This document shows, in pieces, positions 24,650 to 33,057 of a DNA stretch of 52,961 nt; within the stretch, counting starts at the first letter, position 1; every line of letters begins with the position of its first letter. The notes under the pieces are model-generated. The model saw only the letters and a program-made list of their open reading frames with translations. It was not told the DNA's origin and ran no database searches. The stretch is from Planctomycetia bacterium (lineage in GTDB: Bacteria; Planctomycetota; Planctomycetia; Gemmatales; HRBIN36), in the NCBI GenBank assembly GCA_016795155.1, contig JAEUIE010000029.1, positions 193,212 through 246,172 on the forward strand, in the 5' to 3' direction. The position numbers and the translations under genes are program-made.

Positions 24650-27600
24650 CTACTTCATCAACACGCCATCCAGATTCAGCAGCACGTTAGCCACCACCGT
24701 CCAGGCGGCAAGTTCTGCCATCTGTTCCGTTGATACCGAACCAGCAGGTGGCCCCAGTGGCTCCGTTGCCAGTTTCACTGCTGCATCTTTCTGTTGCAGG
24801 TAACGAGCACGTTCCCTCTCAAACAGATTTCGTAGTGGAGCCAGTTGTGCTTCATCTGCAGGTCGGGCTAGCGTCAGCTTCAACGCAAACTTCAATCGAT
24901 CGTCCAGGCTGCTACCCCCTTCCTTGACAATGCGACGAGCCAGCCCCTGGGCGGCTTCCACATACACCGGATCATTCAGCGTCACAAAGGCCTGTACCGG
25001 GGTGTTGCTGCGAACCCGTTTGACCTGACATAATTCACGGCTGGGTGCATCGAAAGCTGCCATCGAAGGGTAAGGGATCGTTCGCCGCCAGAAGGTGTAC
25101 AACCCTCGCCGGTATCGATCCTGCCCCCGGCTCGTCGTCCAGGTGCGTTCACCATTGAATGCTGCCTGCCACAATCCATCAGGCTGCCTGGGGAAAACCG
25201 AAGGGCCACCAATCTTCGGATAAAGCAAACCGCTCAGAGCCAGCGCCTGGTCACGCACCATTTCCGCCTCCAGGCGATAACGCGGCCCACGACTGATCAG
25301 CCGGTTTCGCGGGTCTTTCTGCAATAACTCTGGAGTCACCTTGCTCGACTGCTGATAACTCGCCGACATCACGATGGATTTGATCAATGCCTTGGTATTC
25401 CACTTCAGCTCATGTTGAAAATGAGTAGCAAGGTAATCGAGCAAGGCAGGGTGGCTGGGCAACTCTCCCTGCGTGCCAAAATCTTCTTCGCTTTCGACCA
25501 GGCCGGTGCCAAAGAGCTGTGCCCAGATGCGGTTGACTGCTACGCGAGCCGTAAGTGGGTTATCGGAATGCACCAGCCAGCGAGCCAGATCGAGCCGATT
25601 GACAGGCTTGGCCGATGAAACTTCCGCCTTGAACAGTGCAGGCAAACCTGGTTGCACCGCATCGCCGGGAGCCAGGAAGTTGCCTTTGTGCATGATGTGC
25701 GTTGCCCGTCTCATTTTCTCAGGCAACTCCTCCATCACTGGCAACTGCGAGATAGTAGGCTTCGATTTTTCCAATCGGGCGATTTCATCCCGCCAGGGTT
25801 TCAGCGACGGCGCGATGCTGCGATAATAACTGCTCAGAGAATGCATGTCGATTTCGTTGCGTTCGCCGGTCTTGTCAATCAGGGCTAGAATCTTGGCAGG
25901 TACGATGGCCCGTTGTCCCAGTCGCGGATCATTCGTCGTGCTCAGTCGGAAACTGCCCAGCACCATATCAGGATGATGAAACCGGTGTTCCAGTTGGATG
26001 ACGAGTTCATCATCCGCTTCCAGCTTGACAGGTTCCTTGAAAATCAATTGTGCCTGGTGTGGCTCAGCGATCCGAGGACCCACCGCCCAACCCTTGCGGG
26101 TGAGATCCTTGTTCCGAATCAGGTTTTCCACATCAAATTCAGGCTGGCTGTAATCAGCAACTGCTTGCGCAAAGTCGAGCCGTTTTCCTGTCGTTTCAAT
26201 CTCTGCCACCGGCAACGGCACTTCAGGCAACTTCTGTTCCCAGATAACCTGATGGTTCATATCCAGCAGTTGTACCATCACCCCCTGCAGGCGATTCTCG
26301 ACACCCAGCGTCCGGTTCCAGATGACAATGCGATCTATGGATGATTCTGCAGGTAACTTCACTTCCCACCACGGATCGCTTTCCTGCCGGGTGTGAGTCA
26401 CTGAATTGCTCTTGAAGAAGTCACCATCGGTGTTGCCATCTACCGCTCGTGCTGCATTGCCGAGAAAATCCGTGGAGGATTGCGAGACATCGCTTCCCAA
26501 GGCAATATTTTGTTTGCCGGAATACACCTGCACTTCCGCCAGCGACAGGATACGATCGCCGCCAGGCAACTGAATTCGGACAAACCTCGCTACCGGCGGC
26601 TTGGCATCTTTCTTGCGAATGTTGGCTGTCACCCGGCTCAGGACGAAATCGCCATCCTTGTTCAGGCCAGCGCCTTTACCTACGCGAATTTTGCCTGGCA
26701 CGGTTTCCAGTCGCAGTCCAGTCACCACACCAGGCGTACGATTGCCTGTAACGGTGATCGTCGCATTGGTCATGTTCTTGAAATAGGGTTGTACCTGAAT
26801 GGTTGCATCCGCATGCTCCTTGACTTGAGCAAACTTATCGATGGTGGCCATGGAAGGTTTGAACGGAACCCATGTCGTGTTGCCTCGCAGGCGATGTTCC
26901 CAGACCGCTTGCTGATAAACCAGATTAAGCGAAGGCAACTCCATCCATTGCTGAATGCCTGCGATGCGTTTATCCAACTGCATCGTTCGCTGCTTCTGTT
27001 CCTCGGTCGGAGCCGGCATCGTCGGCACTTCGTTAGGCTGATCGTTATCCGCTGTCTGGTTGAAGATGGCATACGCCTGGTAATACTCAGCATGCGAAAT
27101 GGGATCATACTTGTGGCTATGGCAACTGGCACAGCCCATTGTAAGTCCCATCCACACCTGCATCGTCGTATTGATGCGATCCTTCACCGCTGCCACGCGG
27201 AACTCTTCATCATCGGTGCCACCTTCGGTATTGGTCATGGTGTTGCGATGAAACGCCGTCGCCATCCGCTGTTCCATAGTCGCACCAGGCAACAGGTCAC
27301 CAGCGAGTTGCTCCATGGTGAATTGATCATAAGGCATGTTCTTGTTGAACGCATCAATGACCCAGTCACGGTAACGCCACATATTGGGGCGGAGAGGATC
27401 AGAGCCATATCCTGCTGAGTCAGCATAACGGGCCAGATCTAGCCAGACCCGTGCCCAGCGTTCGCCATAAGCCGGGTCAGCCAGGAATGCATCAACCAAT
27501 TGTTCATATGCCTGTGGCGAAGTGTTCTTTTCCCACGCGTTAATTTCTTCCATGCTCGGCGGCAACCCGCGCAGATCGAGACTGAGCCTTCGCAGTAGCG

Positions 27601-28150
27601 CATAGCGATCTGCCTGCAGAGAGGGAGACAACCCCGCTTGCTCTAGGCCTGCAAGTATGAAATGATCGAGCGGTTGTCTGGGCCAGGCTGTTTGTTTGAC
27701 AACTGGCAGCGAAGCAGCAGCAGGCTTGACAAACGCCCAATGCTGCTGATAGTTCGCCCCCTCCTTGACCCATTGCTTGAGCAACTGAATTTGAGATGGA
27801 GTGAGATGATTACCGGTCTCTTCGGGTGGCATCCGTTCGCTTGCATCCTCAGTGGTAATGCGGGCAATTAGCGTACTTTCATCCACTTTCCCCGGCACAA
27901 TGGCTGCTGGCCGTTTCTTGCCAGGCGTAATGGCAGAATCACGCTGATCCAGCCTGAGCCCGGCACTTCGCTTTCCTTCATCGCTGCCATGACAACTGAA
28001 ACAGTTCTTCGCCAGGATCGGCCTGATGTCGCGGTTGTATTCAACCTTGCTTGAGGCAGGTGTATCACCATGCCAACCCTGCATCGCTGCCACCACGCAG
28101 AACATCATCAACAGGCTGCAAAGTAAACGAAGTGGAACCATGCGACACAT
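24650..28150 (-). CDS. Large cytochrome-DUF1549-DUF1553 protein with discoidin-like domain
   Basis: An exported protein of about 1166 residues. After a signal peptide comes a PSCyt1 cytochrome domain (RPILAKNCFSCHGSDEGKRS, CFSCH near residue 52), then DUF1549 with CASCHSHKYDPI near residue 340, a discoidin-like F5/8 type C segment around residues 520-650 (NIALGSDVSQSSTDFLGNAARAVDGN; DPWWEVKLPAE), and DUF1553 at the C-terminus (LDLARWLVHSDNPLTARVAVNRIWAQLFGTGLV). The last residues ANVLLNLDGVL are typical of the family. The ATG at 28141 is an alternative start. It forms an operon with the TPR/DUF3299 gene and differs from the DUF1549 gene at 14885 by having its own cytochrome and carbohydrate-binding-like parts. 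Confidence 0.92.
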   Translation of the reverse strand: MCRMVPLRLLCSLLMMFCVVAAMQGWHGDTPASSKVEYNRDIRPILAKNCFSCHGSDEGKRSAGLRLDQRDSAITPGKKRPAAIVPGKVDESTLIARITTEDASERMPPEETGNHLTPSQIQLLKQWVKEGANYQQHWAFVKPAAASLPVVKQTAWPRQPLDHFILAGLEQAGLSPSLQADRYALLRRLSLDLRGLPPSMEEINAWEKNTSPQAYEQLVDAFLADPAYGERWARVWLDLARYADSAGYGSDPLRPNMWRYRDWVIDAFNKNMPYDQFTMEQLAGDLLPGATMEQRMATAFHRNTMTNTEGGTDDEEFRVAAVKDRINTTMQVWMGLTMGCASCHSHKYDPISHAEYYQAYAIFNQTADNDQPNEVPTMPAPTEEQKQRTMQLDKRIAGIQQWMELPSLNLVYQQAVWEHRLRGNTTWVPFKPSMATIDKFAQVKEHADATIQVQPYFKNMTNATITVTGNRTPGVVTGLRLETVPGKIRVGKGAGLNKDGDFVLSRVTANIRKKDAKPPVARFVRIQLPGGDRILSLAEVQVYSGKQNIALGSDVSQSSTDFLGNAARAVDGNTDGDFFKSNSVTHTRQESDPWWEVKLPAESSIDRIVIWNRTLGVENRLQGVMVQLLDMNHQVIWEQKLPEVPLPVAEIETTGKRLDFAQAVADYSQPEFDVENLIRNKDLTRKGWAVGPRIAEPHQAQLIFKEPVKLEADDELVIQLEHRFHHPDMVLGSFRLSTTNDPRLGQRAIVPAKILALIDKTGERNEIDMHSLSSYYRSIAPSLKPWRDEIARLEKSKPTISQLPVMEELPEKMRRATHIMHKGNFLAPGDAVQPGLPALFKAEVSSAKPVNRLDLARWLVHSDNPLTARVAVNRIWAQLFGTGLVESEEDFGTQGELPSHPALLDYLATHFQHELKWNTKALIKSIVMSASYQQSSKVTPELLQKDPRNRLISRGPRYRLEAEMVRDQALALSGLLYPKIGGPSVFPRQPDGLWQAAFNGERTWTTSRGQDRYRRGLYTFWRRTIPYPSMAAFDAPSRELCQVKRVRSNTPVQAFVTLNDPVYVEAAQGLARRIVKEGGSSLDDRLKFALKLTLARPADEAQLAPLRNLFERERARYLQQKDAAVKLATEPLGPPAGSVSTEQMAELAAWTVVANVLLNLDGVLMK

Positions 28151-28251
28151 CACCCAGGCAGGAAGGCTTCTTGAGGGAATTATACTCTACCGCGATCCAT
28201 TGGCTGTGTCAGGAGGGAAAAAGTGGACTTCTCATATGCTGCACTCTGCGG

Positions 28252-29169
28252 TTAATCCTTCGGTTCTGATTTACGCCTTAACAACATTCCCAGTGCCTCC
28301 TCAATCTTCACCCGTACCTTCCAGCCTGTCAGCGTTTGCAGTTTGCTCACATCCACTTTCAGCCGCTTGGCTTCTCTTCGCAAGGGATCAGGCGTGCTTT
28401 CCACCTTTACCTGCATGCCGGAGAGTGCGATCAATCGATCAAGATACCATCGCATCGGCTGACTCGTTCCTGATGCTACGTTGTAGGCTTCGCCGGGCTG
28501 GCCATGCTCCATCAGCAGCATCATGCCTTCCACCATGTCGGCAACATCCAGAAAATCCCGTTCAGCATCAAGGCTGCCGGTTTTTAATACAGGCAAAGGG
28601 CCACTGACGGTGTGTTGCTTCAACTCTCGTAATTGCCTGGCAAACCGGCTGAGTGCCGTCGAATCATCCTGATCGGCTGCCAAATAATTGAAGAGCCGGG
28701 CTCGAACAGTTGGTAAACCAAAACTGGCATAGTAGTGAAATACCACCAAGTCTGCTGCAGCTTTGCTCGCTGCATAACTATTCAAAGGCTGCAGTGGTGT
28801 CGTTTCCGTAATCAGCTTGCCTGCCGTTTCGCCATAGATGGCGCCTGTGCTGGCAAACAACACGCGAGGCTTTTCCGAAAGTGTCAGACAGGTATCGAGT
28901 AGATTAAGCGTGCCTGTGAGATTATCCTCCCAGGCATCACGATGGCTGCTATTGCTCCCCCGACCTGCATGAATGTTGCCCGCCAGGTGATAGATTTGCT
29001 GAGGCTGAAACTGTTGTACAACACGCTGCGTTTGCTCAGGATCGCGCAGATTGAGAATGCTTCGCGATGCTGCCCGTAACTCGCACGTAGACCGCTGCTG
29101 TAAAGCCTGGCATAAATGCCTACCCAGGCAGCCCCTAGCACCAGTTACCAGAATTCGTACAGGCTGCAC
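28252..29169 (-). CDS. NAD-dependent nucleotide-sugar epimerase/dehydratase
   Basis: A short-chain extended SDR of about 305 residues. RILVTGARGCLGRHL at the N-terminus is the Rossmann GxxGxxG motif, and the active site YAASKAAADLVVFHYY has Tyr and Lys of the YxxxK triad, with a catalytic-type Ser/Thr in FASTGAIYGE. The family includes UDP-glucose 4-epimerases and GDP-4-keto-6-deoxymannose reductases; the specificity cannot be told, though AARLFNY-type residues (VRARLFNYLAADQDD) suggest GDP-sugar reductase relatives. The frame extends to 29223, but GTG 29169 has GAGG upstream and leaves room for divergent promoters. Confidence 0.85.
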   Translation of the reverse strand: MQPVRILVTGARGCLGRHLCQALQQRSTCELRAASRSILNLRDPEQTQRVVQQFQPQQIYHLAGNIHAGRGSNSSHRDAWEDNLTGTLNLLDTCLTLSEKPRVLFASTGAIYGETAGKLITETTPLQPLNSYAASKAAADLVVFHYYASFGLPTVRARLFNYLAADQDDSTALSRFARQLRELKQHTVSGPLPVLKTGSLDAERDFLDVADMVEGMMLLMEHGQPGEAYNVASGTSQPMRWYLDRLIALSGMQVKVESTPDPLRREAKRLKVDVSKLQTLTGWKVRVKIEEALGMLLRRKSEPKD

Positions 29170-29225
29170 AGCCTTCCTCACTATATTGGGTATGTCGTTC
29201 CTGAAGGCAGCACTGTACACCAATC

Positions 29226-29981
29226 ATGCAATCGGTTCTACCCCCATCCACACTGGGCAATTCGGTCTGGCACCGGATGGACGCTCGCTGGAAACTGGTG
29301 GCAGTTCTGATGGCATTGCTTGTCATCCCGTGGCTCACTACCTGGCACAGTGCATGGTTGGCAAATGTTCTCAGTTTTGCGTTGCTGCTCAGTGCCCGGC
29401 TGCCTTTCACCTGGTGGCGTGATCGCCTGCTCACCGTGGCGGTGTTCCTGCTGCTCTTTGTTATCGTGCTACCCTTGACGATGAGTGAGCCATACTGGAA
29501 TGTCTGGGGCGTCTCCATTTCGCAAAAAGGAACCACGCTGGCAGTTACCATGGTGCTCAAGGCATTGGCCGCTGTCTGCCTGACATTGTTTCTGACTGGC
29601 ACTACCAGCATGGAAGTATTACTTCACGCCGCTACCAGACTGGGATTGCCTCAACCTGTCTTGAGGGTGATGGTCGTCGCCTGGCGCTATGTCCGCGTGA
29701 TGTATGAAACTATTGATCACTTTCGAATTGCATTGCGTCTTCGAGGCTTTCGCAACCGCGTGCATTGGCAAACCTACCGTACCATTGCTAACGTAGTAGG
29801 CACCCTTTTCGTGCTTGGCTTCGATCATACCGAGCACGTCATCCATGCCATGCGGGCACGAGGCTACCATGGAAAAATTGAGACTCTACAGCATTTTCAA
29901 ACCACCGGTAAGGACATCTTCTATTTTTCTTTCATACTGATGGGAATTGCACTCCTTATCGTGGTGAATATCATTGGATGA
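29226..29981 (+). CDS. ECF transporter T component, CbiQ family
   Basis: A 251-residue polytopic protein with about five to six transmembrane segments and the two cytoplasmic coupling-helix motifs of ECF transporters: ALRLRGF and AMRARGY (A-x-R-x-R/A-G). CbiQ couples two ATPases to a substrate-binding S component for uptake of cobalt, nickel or vitamins. No CbiM/CbiN or CbiO is in this window, so this T component must serve partners elsewhere, as in group II ECF systems. It is divergent from the epimerase gene. ATG 29226 is the likely start. Confidence 0.88.
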   Translation: MQSVLPPSTLGNSVWHRMDARWKLVAVLMALLVIPWLTTWHSAWLANVLSFALLLSARLPFTWWRDRLLTVAVFLLLFVIVLPLTMSEPYWNVWGVSISQKGTTLAVTMVLKALAAVCLTLFLTGTTSMEVLLHAATRLGLPQPVLRVMVVAWRYVRVMYETIDHFRIALRLRGFRNRVHWQTYRTIANVVGTLFVLGFDHTEHVIHAMRARGYHGKIETLQHFQTTGKDIFYFSFILMGIALLIVVNIIG

Positions 29982-30075
29982 TATCGACGTGTAGATGCGT
30001 AAAAAATGATTTGCTGGCTAAATGCCATGAATCATGGTACGAATAAATGCAGTATCTGAGCCAAGGGCCTATGCA

Positions 30076-30309
30076 ATGGAAACTCTCATCGAACGGTTGT
30101 GTCATCCAGCCATTCTGACGACCTTCTTCATCTTCGGCCTGCCTGTTCTCATGTGGGGCATTAAATCGTCCATCGGTGCCTCGGCAAAGTACCGCATGTT
30201 GGAAGCGGAGATGAATTTGCGTCGAGAGCTCGTAGCTCAAGGCCGTTCGGCCGAAGAAATCGAACGCATCATGGGCACCCGCCATCGCCCAAAGGATATG
30301 GATTGTTAG
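30076..30309 (+). CDS. Small single-pass membrane protein with charged tail
   Basis: A 77-residue protein from ATG 30076 (AAGGG eight bases upstream); an in-frame ATG at 30034 is possible but has no signal-like need. One transmembrane helix (AILTTFFIFGLPVLMWGI) is followed by a cytoplasmic helical tail, AEMNLRRELVAQGRSAEEIERIM, that resembles PspB/C-type phage-shock membrane adaptors. Function unknown. It stands alone between CbiQ and the DUF2130 gene. Confidence 0.65.
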   Translation: METLIERLCHPAILTTFFIFGLPVLMWGIKSSIGASAKYRMLEAEMNLRRELVAQGRSAEEIERIMGTRHRPKDMDC

Positions 30310-30398
30310 TCAAAAAGAAGTGTCAGCAGCCAACTCCATCTCGCCCATTCAAGCTACAATAGGTCAAACAGTTTAGCTTCCTTCACCACGAGCTGCTG

Positions 30399-31883
30399 AT
30401 GACCGATCCTATTATTCCCTGCCCGCAATGTCGTCATCCCATCAAACTGACTGAATCGCTTGCTGCGCCGTTGCTGGAATCGGCCCGTAAGCAATTCGAC
30501 CAGAGACTGGCTGATAAGGAAACCGAGTTCAATAGCCGCGAGCAGAAACTGCAGCAACAGCAGACCGAACTAGCTGCAGCAAAGGAAGGCATTCAGCGCC
30601 AGGTCGATGAACTGGTCAAGCGTGAAAAAACCGCCATCGCAGCCGCTGAAGAAAAACGACTGAAGGAACTCTTCAAAAACGAAATCGAACAACAGCAGAA
30701 AAAACTGACCGATCTGCAGGAACTGATTCAAGATCGTGACGCCAGGCTTGAAAAGGCATCCCAGGCCGAAGCAAACTTGCTTAAACTCAAGCGGGAAATG
30801 GAAGATGCACGTCGGGAAATGGAATTGACCATTGAAAAGCGGGTGACTGATTCTGCAAAAGAAATTCGCGAGCAGGCTCGCAGGCAGGTTGAGCAGGAAC
30901 TGAGCCTGCAGGTAAAAGACCGGGATGCAAAACTGGAAGAATTGCAGAAACTGATTCTCGAACGCGATCACAAACTCGAAGAAGCCAACAAGGCCCAGGC
31001 GGAACTGGAGCGGATGAAGCGCAGCCTGGAGGATGCCAGGCGTGAGATGGAATTGACCATCGAGAAACGTGTTACAGAATCCTCCCAGCAGATTCATGAA
31101 AAAGCTAAACGGCAGGCGGAAGATGAACTGAACTTGAAAATCAAGGAACGAGAACTGACCATTGCCGACATGCAGAACAAAATCGAGGAACTGAAGCGCA
31201 AGGCGGAACAAGGCTCGCAGCAGTTGCAGGGTGAAGTGCAGGAACTCGATCTCGAAGAGCACTTGCGGAAACGTTTCCCCCACGATAGCATCGAGCCTGT
31301 TGCCAAGGGGGAACATGGCGGCGACACCCTGCAACGGGTATTCAACGGCTTCGGAAAACCCTGTGGCAGCATTCTCTGGGAATCCAAACGCACCAAAACC
31401 TGGAGCGATGGCTGGCTTGCCAAGCTCAGAGAAGATCAACGTATCGCCAAAAGTGATATAGCAGTCATCGTTTCGCAGACTCTTCCCAAAGGCATCGATA
31501 CCTTTGATCTGGTGGAAGGCGTCTGGGTCACCAGCCGGAAAACATTTCTGCCTGTCTGCCTTGCACTCAGACAGTCTCTGCTCGATCTGCACGAAGTTCG
31601 CCAGTCGAACGAAGGCTTGCAGACCAAGATGGGTATGGTCTATCAATACCTGATGGGCACGCAGTTCAAGCAGAAAATGCAGGCGATTGTGGAAGCATTC
31701 AACGACATGCAGGACGATCTGCTGAAAGAAAAAAAAGCCATCACTAAACAATGGTCCAAGCGCGAGAAACAGTTGGAACAGGTTCTCTTTGCAACTACCG
31801 GCCTCAGCGGCGATCTGCAGGCTATCGCAGGGACTAATATTCTGGAAGCCGATGGTATCGAAAAACTGGCGCTGGAGGAGTAG
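30399..31883 (+). CDS. DUF2130 coiled-coil protein with internal tandem duplication
   Basis: A 494-residue DUF2130 protein. The N-terminus (ITCPQCRH-like IPCPQCRHPIKLTESLAAP) has a zinc-ribbon CPQC. A long coiled coil spans about residues 25-285. The C-terminus carries the DUF2130 core: FPHDSIEPVAKGEHGGD, CGSILWESKRTKTWSDGWL and TKMGMVYQYLMGTQFKQKMQAIVEAFNDM. The function of DUF2130 is unknown; nuclease-fold relatives and RmuC-like proteins have been proposed. Within the coiled coil a block of 76 residues is directly repeated (first copy from 30714, second from 30942), sharing EDARREMELTIEKRVT. It is upstream of and codirectional with the MoxR gene. Confidence 0.92.
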   Translation: MTDPIIPCPQCRHPIKLTESLAAPLLESARKQFDQRLADKETEFNSREQKLQQQQTELAAAKEGIQRQVDELVKREKTAIAAAEEKRLKELFKNEIEQQQKKLTDLQELIQDRDARLEKASQAEANLLKLKREMEDARREMELTIEKRVTDSAKEIREQARRQVEQELSLQVKDRDAKLEELQKLILERDHKLEEANKAQAELERMKRSLEDARREMELTIEKRVTESSQQIHEKAKRQAEDELNLKIKERELTIADMQNKIEELKRKAEQGSQQLQGEVQELDLEEHLRKRFPHDSIEPVAKGEHGGDTLQRVFNGFGKPCGSILWESKRTKTWSDGWLAKLREDQRIAKSDIAVIVSQTLPKGIDTFDLVEGVWVTSRKTFLPVCLALRQSLLDLHEVRQSNEGLQTKMGMVYQYLMGTQFKQKMQAIVEAFNDMQDDLLKEKKAITKQWSKREKQLEQVLFATTGLSGDLQAIAGTNILEADGIEKLALEE

Positions 31884-31950
31884 CTGAACCTTCCCGTCTG
31901 CTCTTCTACAATGTCTCTCGCATTTGATGAAACTACACCGAGAGAGCTAC

Positions 31951-33057
31951 ATGTCGAAAGCTCAGGACAAATCTTTGAATCAAGTACTGCGGCAGCAGGC
32001 AGAACAGCAGTTTGCCGAAGAACTGGTTGAACTCGCCAAAACGGATGACAGACAAAAACCACCCAACTGGAAGCTCTCCCCTTGGGCTGTCAAAACTTAC
32101 CTGCTCGGTGGCACTCTTCCCAACGGGTTTGTCATTACGCCAAAGTACATTGGCCAGGCCAGGCTGATTGAAATGGCAGTGGCCACGCTGGCAACCGACC
32201 GGGCTTTGCTGCTATACGGCTTGCCCGGCACCGCCAAGAGTTGGGTGAGCGAACATCTCTCTGCTGCCATTTCAGGCACCTCGACGCTGCTCATTCAGGG
32301 TACCGCAGGCACCGATGATGGCGCGATACGCTACGGCTGGAACTACGCCCGGCTGCTGGCGGAAGGCCCTTCGCGTAATGCCCTCGTTCCCAGCCCCATC
32401 ATGGTAGCGATGGAATCTGGCCGTATTACACGAGTCGAAGAACTCACCCGTATTCCGAGCGAAGTGCAGGATGCCCTCATCACCATTCTCTCTGAAAAAC
32501 TGTTGCCCATTCCTGAACTCGGTTCCCAGGTGCAGGCAAACAAAGGGTTCAATGTCATCGCAACCGCCAACAACCGCGATAAAGGTGTCAACGAACTCAG
32601 CAGCGCGTTGATGCGACGGTTCAACACCGTGGTGCTACCCGTGCCTGATCGTTTGGAGGATGAACTCACGATTGTGGAACAGCGCTCGGCACAGCTAGGC
32701 AAAGCGCTGGAACTGCCTGCTGAGAAACCGGCACTCGAAGAAATCCGTCGTATTGTCACCATCTTCCGCGAACTGCGCAGCGGTGTTACCGAGGATGGCA
32801 AAACCAGAATCAAGACGCCCAGCGGCACGCTTTCCACCGCTGAGGCTATTTCGGTGGTCAATGGCGGCATGGCACTCGCTGCCTACTATGGCGATGGCGT
32901 GCTGCGGGCGGGCGATATGGTCAGTGGCCTGATTGGTGCCGTCATCAAAGACCCCGTGCAGGATCGCATCGTCTGGAATGAATATCTGCAAACCGTGGTG
33001 AAGGAACGCGAAGGCTGGAAAGACCTGTACCGCGCGAGCCGCGAGGTGTCTGAATGA
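31951..33057 (+). CDS. MoxR-type AAA+ ATPase
   Basis: A 368-residue AAA+ ATPase of the MoxR superfamily (YehL-like). Walker A GLPGTAKS near residue 85, a distinctive VAMESGRITRVEELTRIPSEVQDALI segment with Walker B-like acidic residues, NVIATANNRDKGV as sensor 1 and SSALMRRFNTVVLP as the arginine finger region. A ribosome binding site (GAGAG) precedes ATG 31951; ATG 31927 is also in frame. MoxR ATPases act with VWA-domain partners as chaperones in metal loading, stress or conflict systems. The ATGA overlap with the next gene shows a tight pair. Confidence 0.92.
   Translation: MSKAQDKSLNQVLRQQAEQQFAEELVELAKTDDRQKPPNWKLSPWAVKTYLLGGTLPNGFVITPKYIGQARLIEMAVATLATDRALLLYGLPGTAKSWVSEHLSAAISGTSTLLIQGTAGTDDGAIRYGWNYARLLAEGPSRNALVPSPIMVAMESGRITRVEELTRIPSEVQDALITILSEKLLPIPELGSQVQANKGFNVIATANNRDKGVNELSSALMRRFNTVVLPVPDRLEDELTIVEQRSAQLGKALELPAEKPALEEIRRIVTIFRELRSGVTEDGKTRIKTPSGTLSTAEAISVVNGGMALAAYYGDGVLRAGDMVSGLIGAVIKDPVQDRIVWNEYLQTVVKEREGWKDLYRASREVSE

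Noticed and set aside
26480-27418. Long plus-strand frames antisense to the 1166-residue DUF1549/1553 protein
   Set aside because: Composition is a shadow of the minus-strand gene, with no signal peptide, ribosome site or domain.
30570-31751. A 393-codon frame on the minus strand antisense to the DUF2130 gene
   Set aside because: It is the mirror of a coiled coil gene with biased codons; its Phe/Leu-rich translation matches no membrane protein pattern, and the plus-strand DUF2130 domain is certain.
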